Part shown: positions 26,265-35,879 of the stretch, piece after piece
Layout of the letters: the number at the start of each line of letters is the position of its first letter
Position numbering within the stretch: the stretch's first letter is position 1
Source of the DNA: Methylovirgula ligni
GTDB taxonomy: Bacteria > Pseudomonadota > Alphaproteobacteria > Rhizobiales > Beijerinckiaceae
NCBI RefSeq assembly: GCF_004135935.1
Contig: NZ_CP025086.1
Coordinates: 2,728,001 to 2,792,000, forward strand
DNA: 64,000 nt
Reading direction: 5' to 3'
Translations under genes and position numbers: made by a program
The notes under the pieces: model-generated
What the model saw: only the letters and a program-made list of their open reading frames with translations
Told to the model about the DNA's origin: nothing
Database searches by the model: none

Positions 26265-27008
26265 TTACGCGTTGGTGCCGCCATCGACGGTGAGATTAGC
26301 GCCGGTGATGTAGGCCGCCTCGGGGCTCGCGACGAAGGCCACGAGCGCCGCGACTTCATCCACGGTGCCGTAACGATTGAGCGCGGTAATGGCCTTTTGC
26401 GGAGTCGCCCAATCCCCCGAGGCAGGATTCAAATCCGTATCGATCGGGCCCGGCTGAACGTTATTGACCGTGATGGCGCGGTCGCCCACTTCCCGGGCGA
26501 GGCTCTGGGTGAACATTTTGACGGCGCCCTTCGTGGCCGCATAAGCCGCTAGTCCGGGAGTCAGATTGCGCTCGCCGACGCAGGAGCCGATGTTGATGAT
26601 CCGGCCATTTTTATTCAGGTGTTTGAGCGCGGCATGGGTCGCGAAGAAGAGGCCGCGGATGTTGAGGTCGACGACGCGGTCGAGTTCTTCAAGCGTGGCG
26701 TCCTCGAACTTGTTCGGAATCGCCGTGCCGGCGTTGTTCACCAGTACATCGAGCCCTCCGAAGGTTGCGACAGTCTTTTCGACGGCGGCTTTGACCGCGG
26801 CGGGATCGACCGCGTCCGCCTGAACGGCGAGCGCTTTTCCGCCGGCGCGCTCGATCTCAGCGACGACGGACGCCGCTGCATCGGCACCTTTTGTGTAAGT
26901 GATGGCGACCTTCGCGCCATCAGCGGCCAGATGCTTGGCGATCGCGGCGCCGATCCCGCGGGAGCCGCCGGTCACCAGCGCAACCTTGCCTTCGAGCTTC
27001 TTCGTCAT
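26265..27008 (-). CDS. SDR-family oxidoreductase (FabG-like)
   Basis: Classical short-chain dehydrogenase of 247 residues. The cofactor motif is VALVTGGSRGIGAAIA, with NNAGTAIPN, the catalytic Ser region IINIGSCVGE and Tyr-x3-Lys in YAATKGAVKMFTQS. The start at 27008 has GGGAG 7 bases upstream, while the frame continues to 27062 without support. The C-terminus GANLTVDGGTNA is typical. A second SDR lies upstream on the same strand, probably the same transcript. Substrate not predictable. Confidence 0.9.
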   Translation of the reverse strand: MTKKLEGKVALVTGGSRGIGAAIAKHLAADGAKVAITYTKGADAAASVVAEIERAGGKALAVQADAVDPAAVKAAVEKTVATFGGLDVLVNNAGTAIPNKFEDATLEELDRVVDLNIRGLFFATHAALKHLNKNGRIINIGSCVGERNLTPGLAAYAATKGAVKMFTQSLAREVGDRAITVNNVQPGPIDTDLNPASGDWATPQKAITALNRYGTVDEVAALVAFVASPEAAYITGANLTVDGGTNA

Positions 27009-27042
27009 TGCATATCTCCCGTTTCGATTGGTTGATACCTGT

Positions 27043-27789
27043 TCATAGTTTCGATCCGCCATCCACCCTTATCGTGTCGCCGGTGATCCAGCGGGCCTCG
27101 TCGGAGGCGAGGAAGGCCACCACGCCGGCAATATCGTTCGGCCCGGCAATACGCTTCAGCGCCTGCATGCCAAGCGCGGCATTGCGGCCGGCCTCGGTCT
27201 TGGTGAAATTCGACATATCCGTATCGACAACGCCAGGCGCGACGGCGTTGATGCGGATGCCGCGCTCGCCGAGCGCCGCGGCGAAATATTTGACCAATGT
27301 ATCGATCGCGCCCTTGGTCGCGGCGTATGCGTAAAGCTGGCCGACAACGGCACGCGCCACCACCGAGGACACAAAGATCACGCTGCCACCCTGGCCGAGG
27401 ATGGGCAGCAATTGCTGTACGAGAAAGAAGGGCGCGCGAACATTGACAGCAAAGAGTCGGTCAAAATCCTCGAGTGTCGTATCCTCGATCTTCGCGGCTT
27501 TCGATATGCCGGCGTTGGCGACGAGGATATCGAGTCTTTCGCCGACGATGGCGCGTACATCCCTGGCGAGCTTATGCGGCGCGTCCGGCGCGGCGAGATC
27601 GGCCGCGAGAGCCTCGGCGCGGCCACCGGCCTTGCGGATTTCGCTGACGACGGCCTCGGCTTCATTCGCCGCGCGGCCATAGTGGACGAGGACTTGCGCG
27701 CCGGCCCCAGCCAGCGCTAGCGCGCTGGCGCGGCCGATGCCGCGTGAGGCGCCGGTGACGAGGGCGGTCTTGCCGGAAAGCGTGCTCAT
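27043..27789 (-). CDS. SDR-family oxidoreductase (FabG-like)
   Basis: A 248-residue classical SDR: TALVTGASRGIGRASALAL at the N-terminus, ILVANAGISKAAK, IFVSSVVARAVV with the Ser, and YAYAATKGAIDTLVKYF with Tyr-x3-Lys. The ATG at 27789 follows AGGAAGGAA. It is divergent from the LysR gene at 27927, which probably regulates it together with the downstream SDR at 26265 (about 35 bases away). The two SDRs are paralogues, though not closely similar. Confidence 0.9.
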   Translation of the reverse strand: MSTLSGKTALVTGASRGIGRASALALAGAGAQVLVHYGRAANEAEAVVSEIRKAGGRAEALAADLAAPDAPHKLARDVRAIVGERLDILVANAGISKAAKIEDTTLEDFDRLFAVNVRAPFFLVQQLLPILGQGGSVIFVSSVVARAVVGQLYAYAATKGAIDTLVKYFAAALGERGIRINAVAPGVVDTDMSNFTKTEAGRNAALGMQALKRIAGPNDIAGVVAFLASDEARWITGDTIRVDGGSKL

Positions 27790-27926
27790 GGCTTCCTTCC
27801 TTTAATTCGACCCGGCCTACTGGCCGGGCATGGCCTCCGGCGCGATGGCGCTTGCCTATGAGTTAGATACTCTCGGATGGCGCGCCGGAAAAAGACTTTA
27901 TAAGATGCACGTCATGCCTCAGAGGT

Positions 27927-28844
27927 ATGACAATGGAATTGCGCCATCTGAAATTCTTCATCGCTGTGGCCGAGGAGGGAAGCCTGACGACGGCGGCGGA
28001 GAAGCGCCTGCATACGGCGCAGCCTTCGCTCAGCCGGCAGATGCGCGACCTCGAATACGAGGTCGGCGCGCAGCTCATGATCCGCAGCGCCAAAGGCATC
28101 GAGCTGACGCCCGCAGGGCGTGCCTTCCTCGACCATGCGCGGCTGGCGCTGGCGCAGGTCGAAGCGGCGGCGGCGGCGGCGCGGCGGGCTGCAGAGCCCG
28201 CCAAGGCGAGCTTCGCGCTCGGCTTCCTCACCGGACAGGAGATGGATTGGCTTTCCGAGGCCATGCACATTCTGCGCGACGAACTCCCGAACATCGACGT
28301 CACCGTGTCGAGCCAATATTCGCCACTGCTCGCCGATGCGCTGATGCGCGGCAAGCTCGACCTCGCCTTCCTGCGGCCGGAGCCTAACATGCCCGACCTT
28401 GTCTATAAGGTCGTCACGACCGAGCCGCTCATCGTTGCGCTGCCGAGCGACCACAAGCTCGCCGCGCGCAAGGCAATCGCCGTCGAGGACATCGCGAAAG
28501 AGACGTTTCTGGGCATGTCGAAGACGGCGCCGGTCCTGCAAGCCGTCATCGCGGACTATTTCAAACACGCGGGAGTCGAGGTTGAGGCAGCGCATGAGAT
28601 CGATAATCTCGGCATGGCAATGTCGCTCGTCGCCTCGACACGCGGCATCACGCTGCTGCCGGCCTATGCGCAGAATTTCCTGCCCTGGTCGGTGACCGCC
28701 CGGCCGCTCGCGGGCACGCCGCCGACCATTGACCTCGTGATCGGCTATCACAAGGCCAACAGGTCGCCGGTTCTCAAGCTCTTTTTGTCACACAGCGACG
28801 ATCTCGTTGCGCGGGTGTCGAAGAAATTGCGCGGCGCGAAATAG
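27927..28844 (+). CDS. LysR-family transcriptional regulator
   Basis: A 305-residue protein with the LysR helix-turn-helix at the N-terminus (MELRHLKFFIAVAEEGS, then AEKRLHTAQPSLSRQMRDLE) and a periplasmic-binding-like effector domain from about residue 90. AGAGG lies just before the ATG at 27927; a second Met two codons on is also possible. The arrangement opposite two SDR genes is the usual LysR layout with a shared control region. The small-molecule effector is unknown. Confidence 0.92.
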   Translation: MTMELRHLKFFIAVAEEGSLTTAAEKRLHTAQPSLSRQMRDLEYEVGAQLMIRSAKGIELTPAGRAFLDHARLALAQVEAAAAAARRAAEPAKASFALGFLTGQEMDWLSEAMHILRDELPNIDVTVSSQYSPLLADALMRGKLDLAFLRPEPNMPDLVYKVVTTEPLIVALPSDHKLAARKAIAVEDIAKETFLGMSKTAPVLQAVIADYFKHAGVEVEAAHEIDNLGMAMSLVASTRGITLLPAYAQNFLPWSVTARPLAGTPPTIDLVIGYHKANRSPVLKLFLSHSDDLVARVSKKLRGAK

Positions 28845-28965
28845 GCGCGACAGAAGACGATATGGCGAGGCTGCCGTTTACCTGTTTATCCGCCGCCGTT
28901 TCATAAAGCGCTAAGCCGGCGCCTTTATCGTCCGCGGCCGCCGGATCGAGATGAGGGTGAGAACC

Positions 28966-30009
28966 ATGTCAACGGGACAGCGGGCACTGGTGACGGGCGG
29001 CAGCGGCTTTATCGGCCGGCGTCTGGTCGAGGCGCTGCTCCAGCGCGGCATCGGGGTTCGGATCGCAACTTCGGGCGCCCCGGAACGAATCCGCTGGGCA
29101 CCATCGTACACCGATATCGTTCAGGCCGATCTTAAAAGCCCCGAGTCGCTCGTCCGCGCAAGCGAGGATTGTGATCTTGTTTTCCACGTCGCCTATCAGT
29201 TCGGCGGCCGGCGCGAGGAGCAGTGGCGTTCCAATGTCGAGGGAACACGCGCTCTCGCGCAGGTGGCTGTGCGGAACAAGGTGCGCCGTTTCGTCCATTT
29301 CAGCAGCATCGCGGCTTATGGGCCGCAGCCTGACGGCGATCTCGACGAGCAAGCACCAGCAAGACCGAACGACATATACGCCGAGATCAAGCATCACATC
29401 GATCAAATGCTGCTTGAGATGTACAGGGCGCAGAGCTTGCCCGTCGCGATCTTGCAGCCAACGATCGTTTACGGCCCGCGCGGCGAAGCCTGGACGACGC
29501 GCCTGCTCGATCAGGTGAAATCCTCTCGCGTCGGTCTGCCGGCTTCTGGGCAGGGGCTCTGCAACGCCGTGTTCGTCGACGATGTGGTAAGCGCCGCCTT
29601 GCTCGCGTCCGAGCATGAGGCCGCGATCGGTCAGGCGTTCCTCGTTTCCTATGCCACGCCGGTCACATGGGGCGATTTCTACGGCGCCTATGCACAGATG
29701 GCACGGGAGCAGGAGGCCGTTGTCGCGCTCGACGATGCAGAATTCGATCGCGAATGGCGCAGGCGTTATGGCACCATCCCCGCGCTTCAGCGCTATCGTC
29801 GCGGGCTCGAACGTCTGCTCGCGGGCAGGAGCCCGGCAGAGGGCGGTGGGCTTTATCTTCCCGATCCCGGAACGCGCGCGCTTTATGCGGCGAGGACCGC
29901 CGCGCGGATCGACAAGGCGCGGCAGAGACTCGGTTACGCGCCGGCATTCGATCTGGAGCGCGGCATGGCCCTTACGGCGCAATGGGCGTGTGACGAAAAG
30001 CTGATATGA
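28966..30009 (+). CDS. NAD-dependent epimerase/dehydratase family protein
   Basis: Extended SDR of 347 residues. The cofactor site is ALVTGGSGFIGRRLVEALLQ, the Ser is in VHFSSIAAYGP and Tyr-x3-Lys in NDIYAEIKHHIDQML. The proline-containing strand LPVAILQPTIVYGPRGEAW follows the UDP-sugar or sterol dehydrogenase/epimerase pattern. The start at 28966 has GAGGGTGAG upstream. It ends 9 bases from the convergent GMC oxidoreductase. The substrate may be a nucleotide sugar or a hydroxysteroid-like alcohol; sequence alone does not decide. Confidence 0.88.
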   Translation: MSTGQRALVTGGSGFIGRRLVEALLQRGIGVRIATSGAPERIRWAPSYTDIVQADLKSPESLVRASEDCDLVFHVAYQFGGRREEQWRSNVEGTRALAQVAVRNKVRRFVHFSSIAAYGPQPDGDLDEQAPARPNDIYAEIKHHIDQMLLEMYRAQSLPVAILQPTIVYGPRGEAWTTRLLDQVKSSRVGLPASGQGLCNAVFVDDVVSAALLASEHEAAIGQAFLVSYATPVTWGDFYGAYAQMAREQEAVVALDDAEFDREWRRRYGTIPALQRYRRGLERLLAGRSPAEGGGLYLPDPGTRALYAARTAARIDKARQRLGYAPAFDLERGMALTAQWACDEKLI

Positions 30010-30018
30010 AATCGAAAT

Positions 30019-31644
30019 CTAGGAAGCCGCGATAACCGCCTTCGCGCGAATATGCGCGAGATGTTCCGCAAGCCGTGCGGCGAGGGTGGTTGCGAGAAGC
30101 GTCGGGTTGGCGTGGCCGCTCGTCGGAAACACGCTGCAGGATGCGACATAGAGATTGCGCACATCATGCACCGCGCAGTCCGGCCCGACGACGCTTTTTG
30201 CCGGGTCGCGCCCCATGCGGGTCGTTCCGGTCTGATGATAGCCGTCGCTCGCCTGCCCCAATATGCGCGCGATCCGTTCCTCCTTTGGGAACTGATATTC
30301 GACGCGGCCGATGCCCGTTGCACGGAGATATTCATCAAGCTTCTCGTGCGCGCGAAGTGCGGAAAGCGCGTCGGCTTCGGTGTAGCGCAGATCGACGCGA
30401 AGCCGCGGCATCCCATAGGCATCCTCGGCCTCTGTGAGGCGGACTGTGCTGTCGCGGTTCGGCCGTTGCTCGCTGCGGAAATGCAGCACATAGCGGTTAT
30501 CGGATGTTGCGGGCAGCCAGCCGGGCCGGCGCGGCTTGGATGAATAGCGATCGCGTGCGACCTCGATAATGTCCAACGCCGCGCGGTGCGGGCGCCGCAG
30601 GAGATTGAGGGCATGCCCGAGATAATGCCGCGGGCCGGTGCCGACGATGCCGAGACGGATACCTTCGGACATTAACCGCGGTCCGAGAAATGGCGCGCTC
30701 GCCATTAGGAAAATGAATGATTTGATGCCGCTGCGGTGAGCTGGATCGTGATAGGGTTTGTTGTCGGGCCAGAAGACGATGTTCTGGACTTTTAGGGCGC
30801 GCTGATCGGGCGCGGGAATGGTCAAGACCCGGCGCATATAGGCGCCCGTATCTGCGAGAGTATAGTCGAACGTCTTGATCGTCGCCGGATCGTTGAAAAG
30901 CACATCGGCGATCGTGCCTTCGAAATGTCCGGCATAATAACGTCCAAGCGCGCCCTCTGGGCCACCAAAGAGCTTTGGCTGGCGGCGTTGCGTCGCGAGC
31001 AGCAGGCGCGTCGTCTCCAGACCACCGCAGGCGAGCACATAAGACCGCGCGCGCAGCCGCTGCGCATCATCGGCGTCGAGAAGAAGCGCGACGACGGCGC
31101 CATCCGCCCCGATCTCGATCTCCGTGACGGGCGCCTTGAGGATGAGATCAATCAGCGGGTGGGCTTCGACGCGGTCGCGCAGATCCAGGCCGCGTTTGGG
31201 CTGCCGGGCAAAATATTCGCGCCGCTCGGAACTTGCGGCGGTGCTTTCGCGCAGGTCTGGAGCGCCACAGTCGAGATAATCGGCGGCGCTCGTATACCAG
31301 CCCGAAACGTCCGCGTGGGTAAGAGGCCAGCCGGAGTCGGGAATGTAATCGCGCTTTTCGAAATCGATGTCGTCAAAGGGCACGCAGCGACCGCCCCAGA
31401 GCCAGGACGTCCCGCCAAATCCGCGACGAACAGCAATGTCCATTGGAACATGCCGGTGGGGCTCGACGATTTCGGCTGCAGAGGCCTCGCTTGCCGGCGG
31501 ATCGGATGAATCGTCACCAGCGTCGATGAGTGCAACAGTCAGGCCGCGTCCGGCACATTCGAGCGCCGCCGTAATGCCGACAGGCCCGGCGCCGACGATG
31601 CAGACATCGTAGTTCTTCTCGTCAAATCCGGGCGTGTCGGCCAT
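30019..31644 (-). CDS. GMC-family FAD-dependent oxidoreductase
   Basis: Flavoprotein of 541 residues. The ADP-binding motif is CIVGAGPVGITAALECAGRG, the flavin loop RGFGGTSWLWGGRC, and the C-terminal catalytic region SGHANPTLLATTLAARLAEHL with the conserved His and Asn. It resembles sugar/alcohol dehydrogenases and large GMC subunits more than choline dehydrogenase. No signal peptide, gluconate-dehydrogenase small subunit or cytochrome gene is adjacent, so the electron acceptor is unclear. It is divergent from oleate hydratase. Confidence 0.87.
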   Translation of the reverse strand: MADTPGFDEKNYDVCIVGAGPVGITAALECAGRGLTVALIDAGDDSSDPPASEASAAEIVEPHRHVPMDIAVRRGFGGTSWLWGGRCVPFDDIDFEKRDYIPDSGWPLTHADVSGWYTSAADYLDCGAPDLRESTAASSERREYFARQPKRGLDLRDRVEAHPLIDLILKAPVTEIEIGADGAVVALLLDADDAQRLRARSYVLACGGLETTRLLLATQRRQPKLFGGPEGALGRYYAGHFEGTIADVLFNDPATIKTFDYTLADTGAYMRRVLTIPAPDQRALKVQNIVFWPDNKPYHDPAHRSGIKSFIFLMASAPFLGPRLMSEGIRLGIVGTGPRHYLGHALNLLRRPHRAALDIIEVARDRYSSKPRRPGWLPATSDNRYVLHFRSEQRPNRDSTVRLTEAEDAYGMPRLRVDLRYTEADALSALRAHEKLDEYLRATGIGRVEYQFPKEERIARILGQASDGYHQTGTTRMGRDPAKSVVGPDCAVHDVRNLYVASCSVFPTSGHANPTLLATTLAARLAEHLAHIRAKAVIAAS

Positions 31645-31839
31645 CGGGAAAGTCCGCCTCAGTGTGCTGCACGCGAGGATCGCGCTTTGGGCCTCGGGCG
31701 GTCAATTTAATCAATGTCTTTTTAAAGAGCGCTTAAATGGACGTTGTAAAGTTTGACACAGCGCAAGGCGCGCCGGGCAGGGCGTCGATATCAGCAAACC
31801 GAATGGATCGCGCTCAATTTCAATAAAGGGAAAAGCTTC

Positions 31840-33438
31840 ATGCCTGAACGAGACCCCAAGGCCAGCAAGGTCTGGCTGGTGGGCGGTGGGATCGCCTCCA
31901 TGGCTGCGGCCGTGTTCCTGATCCGCGACGCAGGCGTTCCTGGCCCCAATATCCACATCCTCGAGGAACTTCACATCCCCGGTGGCGCTCTCGACGGCGC
32001 GCCCTCCCCGGCGCAGAAGGGCTATGTCACGCGCGGCGGCCGGATGCTGGAGGATGAAGCCTATCAAACGCTATGGAACCTGCTCGAAACCATTCCGTCC
32101 CTCGAAGACGCAAACGTCAGCGTGCGGCAGGAGATCCGCGACTTCAACACCAGGATCAAGCCCTATTCGAAAGCGCGGCTGATCGGCCGCGACCACAAGA
32201 TTATCGATGCCAGCGTCTATGGCTTCAATACGCAGGACAGGCTGGAATTGTTGCGTATCCTCGCAACGCCCGAGCATGTCCTCGGCGCGCGGCGGATCGA
32301 CGATCTGTTCTCCGATCATTTCTTCGAGACCAATTTCTGGCAGATGTGGCGAACGACGTTCGCCTTCCAGAACTGGCACAGCGCTATCGAGCTGAAACGC
32401 TATTTCCTGCGCTTCATCCAGGAATCCTCGCGCATCCATACCCTCTCCGGCGTGCGCCGCACGAAGTACAATCAATATGACTCCATCGTCCGGCCGATAG
32501 AGAAATGGCTGCTCGACAGGGGCGTCGATGTCCGTTTCGGCGTCAGGGTCGTTGATGCCGATTTCGACGAGGCCGATCCGTCGCGGCGCCTGCTGACGCG
32601 GCTCTATATCTCCGATAAATCCGGCCCCGCGACGATCGAGCTTGCGCCGGGCGATGTTGCGATGCTGACCCTCGGCTCGATCACCGCCGATGCGACTTAT
32701 GGCGGCAATGACACAGTGCCCGAACTGACCCGCGACCGCCGCGACGGCGGCTGGGCTTTGTGGGAGACGCTTGCAAAGAAGGCGAAGGATTTCGGCCGTC
32801 CCAACACATTCGACGGCAATATCGACGAGAACAAATGGGAGTCCTTCACGCTCACCATGCACGGCGATCTGCTGCTGAAGCGGATCATCGCCTATTCGGG
32901 TAATGAGCCCGGCACCGGCGGGTTGATGACCTTCGTCGATTCCGGCTGGCTGATGTCGATTGTCGTGCCGCATCAGCCGCATTTTCCCGTTATGCCGGCG
33001 GACACGTACACGCTCTGGGGGTACGGTCTTTTCATCGACGAGGTCGGCGATTACGTCAAAAAGCCCATGGCGAAAGCGACGGGCAAGGAGATCCTGACCG
33101 AACTGCTTGGCCAGCTCGGCTTCGATGATATACGCGATGCGGTCCTTGCCTCGAGCGATGTGACGAGCGTGATGATGCCCTATGCCTCCGCGCTGTTCAG
33201 CCGGCGCGTTCCGGAGGACCGGCCGCTGGTGCTCCCGACGGGCAGCGCGAATTTTGCCTTCCTCGGGCAATTCGTGGAACTGCCGGAGGATACGGTTTTC
33301 ACGGTGGAATATTCCGTCCATTGCGCCATGCACGCGGCCTATCATCTGTTCGGCGTCGACAAGGCAATCCCGCCAATTTATCATGGCTTGATGGACCCGA
33401 AGGTCGGCCTCAAGGCGCTGGAAGCGGCGTTTCAATAG
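31840..33438 (+). CDS. ohyA: Oleate hydratase
   Basis: FAD-dependent enzyme that adds water to the cis-9 double bond of unsaturated fatty acids giving 10-hydroxy acids; it helps detoxify free fatty acids at the membrane. The start at 31840 has AAAGGG upstream and leads into VWLVGGGIASMAAAVFLIRD (dinucleotide site). Family-typical stretches follow, including LHIPGGALDGAPSPAQKGYV and FETNFWQMWRTTFAFQNWHS. The product has 532 residues, within the usual 530-650. It is a single gene with no partner; the GMC oxidoreductase opposite could act on the hydroxy product, which is speculation. Confidence 0.93.
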   Translation: MPERDPKASKVWLVGGGIASMAAAVFLIRDAGVPGPNIHILEELHIPGGALDGAPSPAQKGYVTRGGRMLEDEAYQTLWNLLETIPSLEDANVSVRQEIRDFNTRIKPYSKARLIGRDHKIIDASVYGFNTQDRLELLRILATPEHVLGARRIDDLFSDHFFETNFWQMWRTTFAFQNWHSAIELKRYFLRFIQESSRIHTLSGVRRTKYNQYDSIVRPIEKWLLDRGVDVRFGVRVVDADFDEADPSRRLLTRLYISDKSGPATIELAPGDVAMLTLGSITADATYGGNDTVPELTRDRRDGGWALWETLAKKAKDFGRPNTFDGNIDENKWESFTLTMHGDLLLKRIIAYSGNEPGTGGLMTFVDSGWLMSIVVPHQPHFPVMPADTYTLWGYGLFIDEVGDYVKKPMAKATGKEILTELLGQLGFDDIRDAVLASSDVTSVMMPYASALFSRRVPEDRPLVLPTGSANFAFLGQFVELPEDTVFTVEYSVHCAMHAAYHLFGVDKAIPPIYHGLMDPKVGLKALEAAFQ

Positions 33439-33450
33439 CTCCCGACCGAC

Positions 33451-33825
33451 CTAGGCGCGCTCTTCGATTTCATCCACCCTGTCGGCATAAAAGGCGAGAT
33501 AGCCGGCGATCTCGGCCACAGCGGCGTGCGGACGCTCGTAGGTCCAGACGGCATTTGTCGACCGGCGATCGCCGGCGGCGATCGTGAAATAAGCAGCCTC
33601 GCCCTTATAGGGGCAATGGCTCGTGTGCTCAGTCCGATGCAGCAAGGTCATTTTGGTATCTTTACGCGGAACGTAAAACACGACGGGATAGGATGCCTCC
33701 TTCAGGCTCAAGGCTTCGCGCGTGTCCGCAATGATCTCGCCGCCGAACGAGACCACAACGCGACGCGGATGCTTGACGATCGTGATCGGGTGATCGGGGC
33801 CGGGGGTAAGGAACGGTTTCGTCAT
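33451..33825 (-). CDS. DUF427 domain-containing protein
   Basis: A 124-residue cytosolic protein matching the DUF427 pattern: VVVSFGGEIIADTREALSLK, then YPVVFYVPRKD, then the conserved SHCPYKGEAAYF and AVWTYERPH. The fold is a small beta-rich domain; biochemical function is not established. It is convergent with oleate hydratase (12 bases apart) and divergent from the ArsC-like gene. Nothing unusual in length or composition. Confidence 0.9.
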   Translation of the reverse strand: MTKPFLTPGPDHPITIVKHPRRVVVSFGGEIIADTREALSLKEASYPVVFYVPRKDTKMTLLHRTEHTSHCPYKGEAAYFTIAAGDRRSTNAVWTYERPHAAVAEIAGYLAFYADRVDEIEERA

Positions 33826-33887
33826 GGCTTCACTTCCGGGTCGATTGGCGGGTAGGATTGTCCCGCTGCGAGGCGAATGGACGAAAG

Positions 33888-34244
33888 ATGAGCATCACGA
33901 TCTACGGTATCAAGAACTGCGACACAATGAAGAAGGCGCGTGCGTGGCTGGACGCGCACGGCATCGCCTATGTCTTCCATGATTACAAGAGTGCGGGCAT
34001 CGATCGCGCGCATCTCGAAAAATGGATCAAGACGGCAGGCTGGGAAACGGTGCTCAACCGGGCCGGTACGACGTTCCGCAAATTGCCCGACGCCGACAAG
34101 ACGGGGCTTGATGCGCAAAAGGCGATCACGTTGATGCTCGCGCATCCTTCATCGATCAAACGTCCCGTGCTCGAATTCGGCGGCAAGATACTGATCGGCT
34201 TCCAGCCCGAGATTTATGAAGGGGCAGGGATCGCCAAAAGCTGA
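33888..34244 (+). CDS. ArsC/Spx-family reductase-like protein (YffB type)
   Basis: Thioredoxin-fold protein of 118 residues with one active-site Cys in YGIKNCDTMKKARAWLD and the family segment GWETVLNRAGTTFRKLPD. The C-terminus contains SIKRPVLEFGGKILIGF. This is the ArsC-related YffB group with a single Cys, not a proven arsenate reductase, and no ars genes are nearby. The start at 33888 follows GACGAAAG; the frame is open from 33858. Confidence 0.9.
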   Translation: MSITIYGIKNCDTMKKARAWLDAHGIAYVFHDYKSAGIDRAHLEKWIKTAGWETVLNRAGTTFRKLPDADKTGLDAQKAITLMLAHPSSIKRPVLEFGGKILIGFQPEIYEGAGIAKS

Positions 34245-34264
34245 ACGGGTTCATGATTTAGACG

Positions 34265-34278
34265 TATATGCACATATA
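34265..34278. promoter_or_regulatory. Palindrome upstream of DUF302 gene
   Basis: Perfect inverted repeat TATATG-CA-CATATA in the 62-base gap before the DUF302 gene. It could overlap a -10 region or serve as a small operator. No regulator gene is adjacent on the same side. Confidence 0.35.
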
Positions 34279-34306
34279 ATGCGCTTCAAGAACCGCGAGG
34301 CGCATC

Positions 34307-34801
34307 ATGACCAGCGAAAGCTTCACCACCCAGCACGTAGACTCCATTTCCGCGCATCCTTTTGCCGCGACAATTGAAAGATTCGAGGCGGCGACGGGCT
34401 ACCTTGATGGCGCCACCTTTGCAAAGGAGGCGAGCGCGTCCGTCGATGCGAAGGATTTTGCGAAGCGCATTCACGCCTATGAAAGCACCTCCGGGTTCAT
34501 GCGCTTTCAGCTCTTCGATCACGGCGGCTGGCTCGGTCTTTATGGAATTCACGCGAAATGCCGGCTCTACATCCTCGGCAACCCGCTGATTGCGGAGACG
34601 ATGCTCAGGCATGATATCCGCGCCGGGCTCAACGTGCCCGTTCGGCTCATCATCTACGAGACGAAAGCGGGAGAGGTGCGGCTCGGCTACGATCTGCCGT
34701 CCTCGCTCATGAGCCAGTTGCACAATGCCGGGGTTACGGCCGCCGCGGAAAAGCTCGATACGAAGCTTGCGGCGCTGGTGCAGCACGTAACGAAATTATG
34801 A
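34307..34801 (+). CDS. DUF302 domain-containing protein
   Basis: A 164-residue protein. The region from about residue 60 matches DUF302: MRFQLFDHGGWLGLYGIHAK, then LYILGNPLIAETMLRHDIRA, then NVPVRLIIYET. The family binds unknown ligands and occurs widely in bacteria. No signal peptide, so cytosolic. Tail-to-tail with the WYL regulator, overlapping it by 6 bases. Confidence 0.85.
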   Translation: MTSESFTTQHVDSISAHPFAATIERFEAATGYLDGATFAKEASASVDAKDFAKRIHAYESTSGFMRFQLFDHGGWLGLYGIHAKCRLYILGNPLIAETMLRHDIRAGLNVPVRLIIYETKAGEVRLGYDLPSSLMSQLHNAGVTAAAEKLDTKLAALVQHVTKL

Positions 34802-35794
34802 GGCGTGCGACTTGTGATGCGCGAGCGTCTGCTTGAGTTCGTCCATGAGAGTATCACGAAGCGTCGTCGGTTCGATGATTTCGATTTTGTCGCCCCACGA
34901 AAAGAGATGCCAAGCAAGTTCCAACATGCCGCTGGCGCGGAAGCGGACGAGCGCGCCGCCGTCGGGTAAAGGCTCAACGGTCTGGCTCGAATGGAAGCGA
35001 TAATTTTTAAATTCGTCCATGCCGTCCGGCAGAATACGCAGCACGACATTTTCCGGTTCGCCTTCAAAAAAGCCGAACGGCGTATTGGCGAACTTCGCCA
35101 GGTCGAAATCATCCGGCGGCGGCGCCCCCTTTTCGAGACATTCGAGGTCCTCGATACGATCGAGGCGCCAGCTTTTCGGCTTCGTCGTTCCGGCTTCCGC
35201 GCCGATGAGATAGTTCATCCGGCCAAAGATAATTCCGTAAGGCACGATCTCCCGCGCGATCCGGCGTTTTGAACCGCCCTTGTAGACGAAGCGCAGCATC
35301 TTCATCTCAAGCAGCGCCTTGCGCAAGATTTCAAGCAGCGCCGGATCTTCGGCAGGCCTCGGCCCCGCCTGAACCGCGATGCGTTCGGCGCGGAGCAGGG
35401 CTTCGACATCGGTTTCGGTGATGCGCCGCCGCCCGCGGCGCATGGCGGCGCGGACTTTGTGCCCGAGCGAGGCCAGGGATTCCGCGCGCGCCGTAGCGCC
35501 GCTCTCGCGCAGTTCCGCGACGGCGATGCCAAGATCGCTCAATTCGCCGGTCGTCGGGTCCTGGAAGAACCCGTCCAGCCCATGCGGAATCCGGAAGCGC
35601 TTCTTCGGATGATCGGGAATTTCTTCCATCTGCGGAAAGACGTCGCGGATCGTATCGCGCATGCGTTCGACCGTCCGGCGCTCGAGACCGCTGACCTCGC
35701 ACATCTCGTCGAGAGTCAGACCTTCGGCGCTGCCCGCGAGCGCGCGGGCGAGTTCGAGAATTTGCCGCGTCTTGTCGTATCGCATTTTCATCAC
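34796..35794 (-). CDS. WYL-domain transcriptional regulator
   Basis: A 332-residue regulator with an N-terminal winged helix (QILELARALAGSAEGLTLDE, then SGLERRTVERMRDTI) and a central WYL-type ligand domain (LEMKMLRFVYKGGSKRRIAR, then EIVPYGIIFGRMNYLIGAE). A C-terminal WCX-like part follows. WYL regulators often control DNA-damage or phage-defence genes, but none adjoins here. Three alternative Met starts lie at 35794, 35791 and 35785. It is divergent from the small gene at 35880. Confidence 0.9.
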   Translation of the reverse strand: MMKMRYDKTRQILELARALAGSAEGLTLDEMCEVSGLERRTVERMRDTIRDVFPQMEEIPDHPKKRFRIPHGLDGFFQDPTTGELSDLGIAVAELRESGATARAESLASLGHKVRAAMRRGRRRITETDVEALLRAERIAVQAGPRPAEDPALLEILRKALLEMKMLRFVYKGGSKRRIAREIVPYGIIFGRMNYLIGAEAGTTKPKSWRLDRIEDLECLEKGAPPPDDFDLAKFANTPFGFFEGEPENVVLRILPDGMDEFKNYRFHSSQTVEPLPDGGALVRFRASGMLELAWHLFSWGDKIEIIEPTTLRDTLMDELKQTLAHHKSHAS

Positions 35795-35879
35795 GTCCGA
35801 TTTTGACGTAGCAGCCTAGCAAGTTCCGTCCTGCCGGTCATCTGGGCGATGACCTACGTGTTGAGTAATGTGAGGGGCA

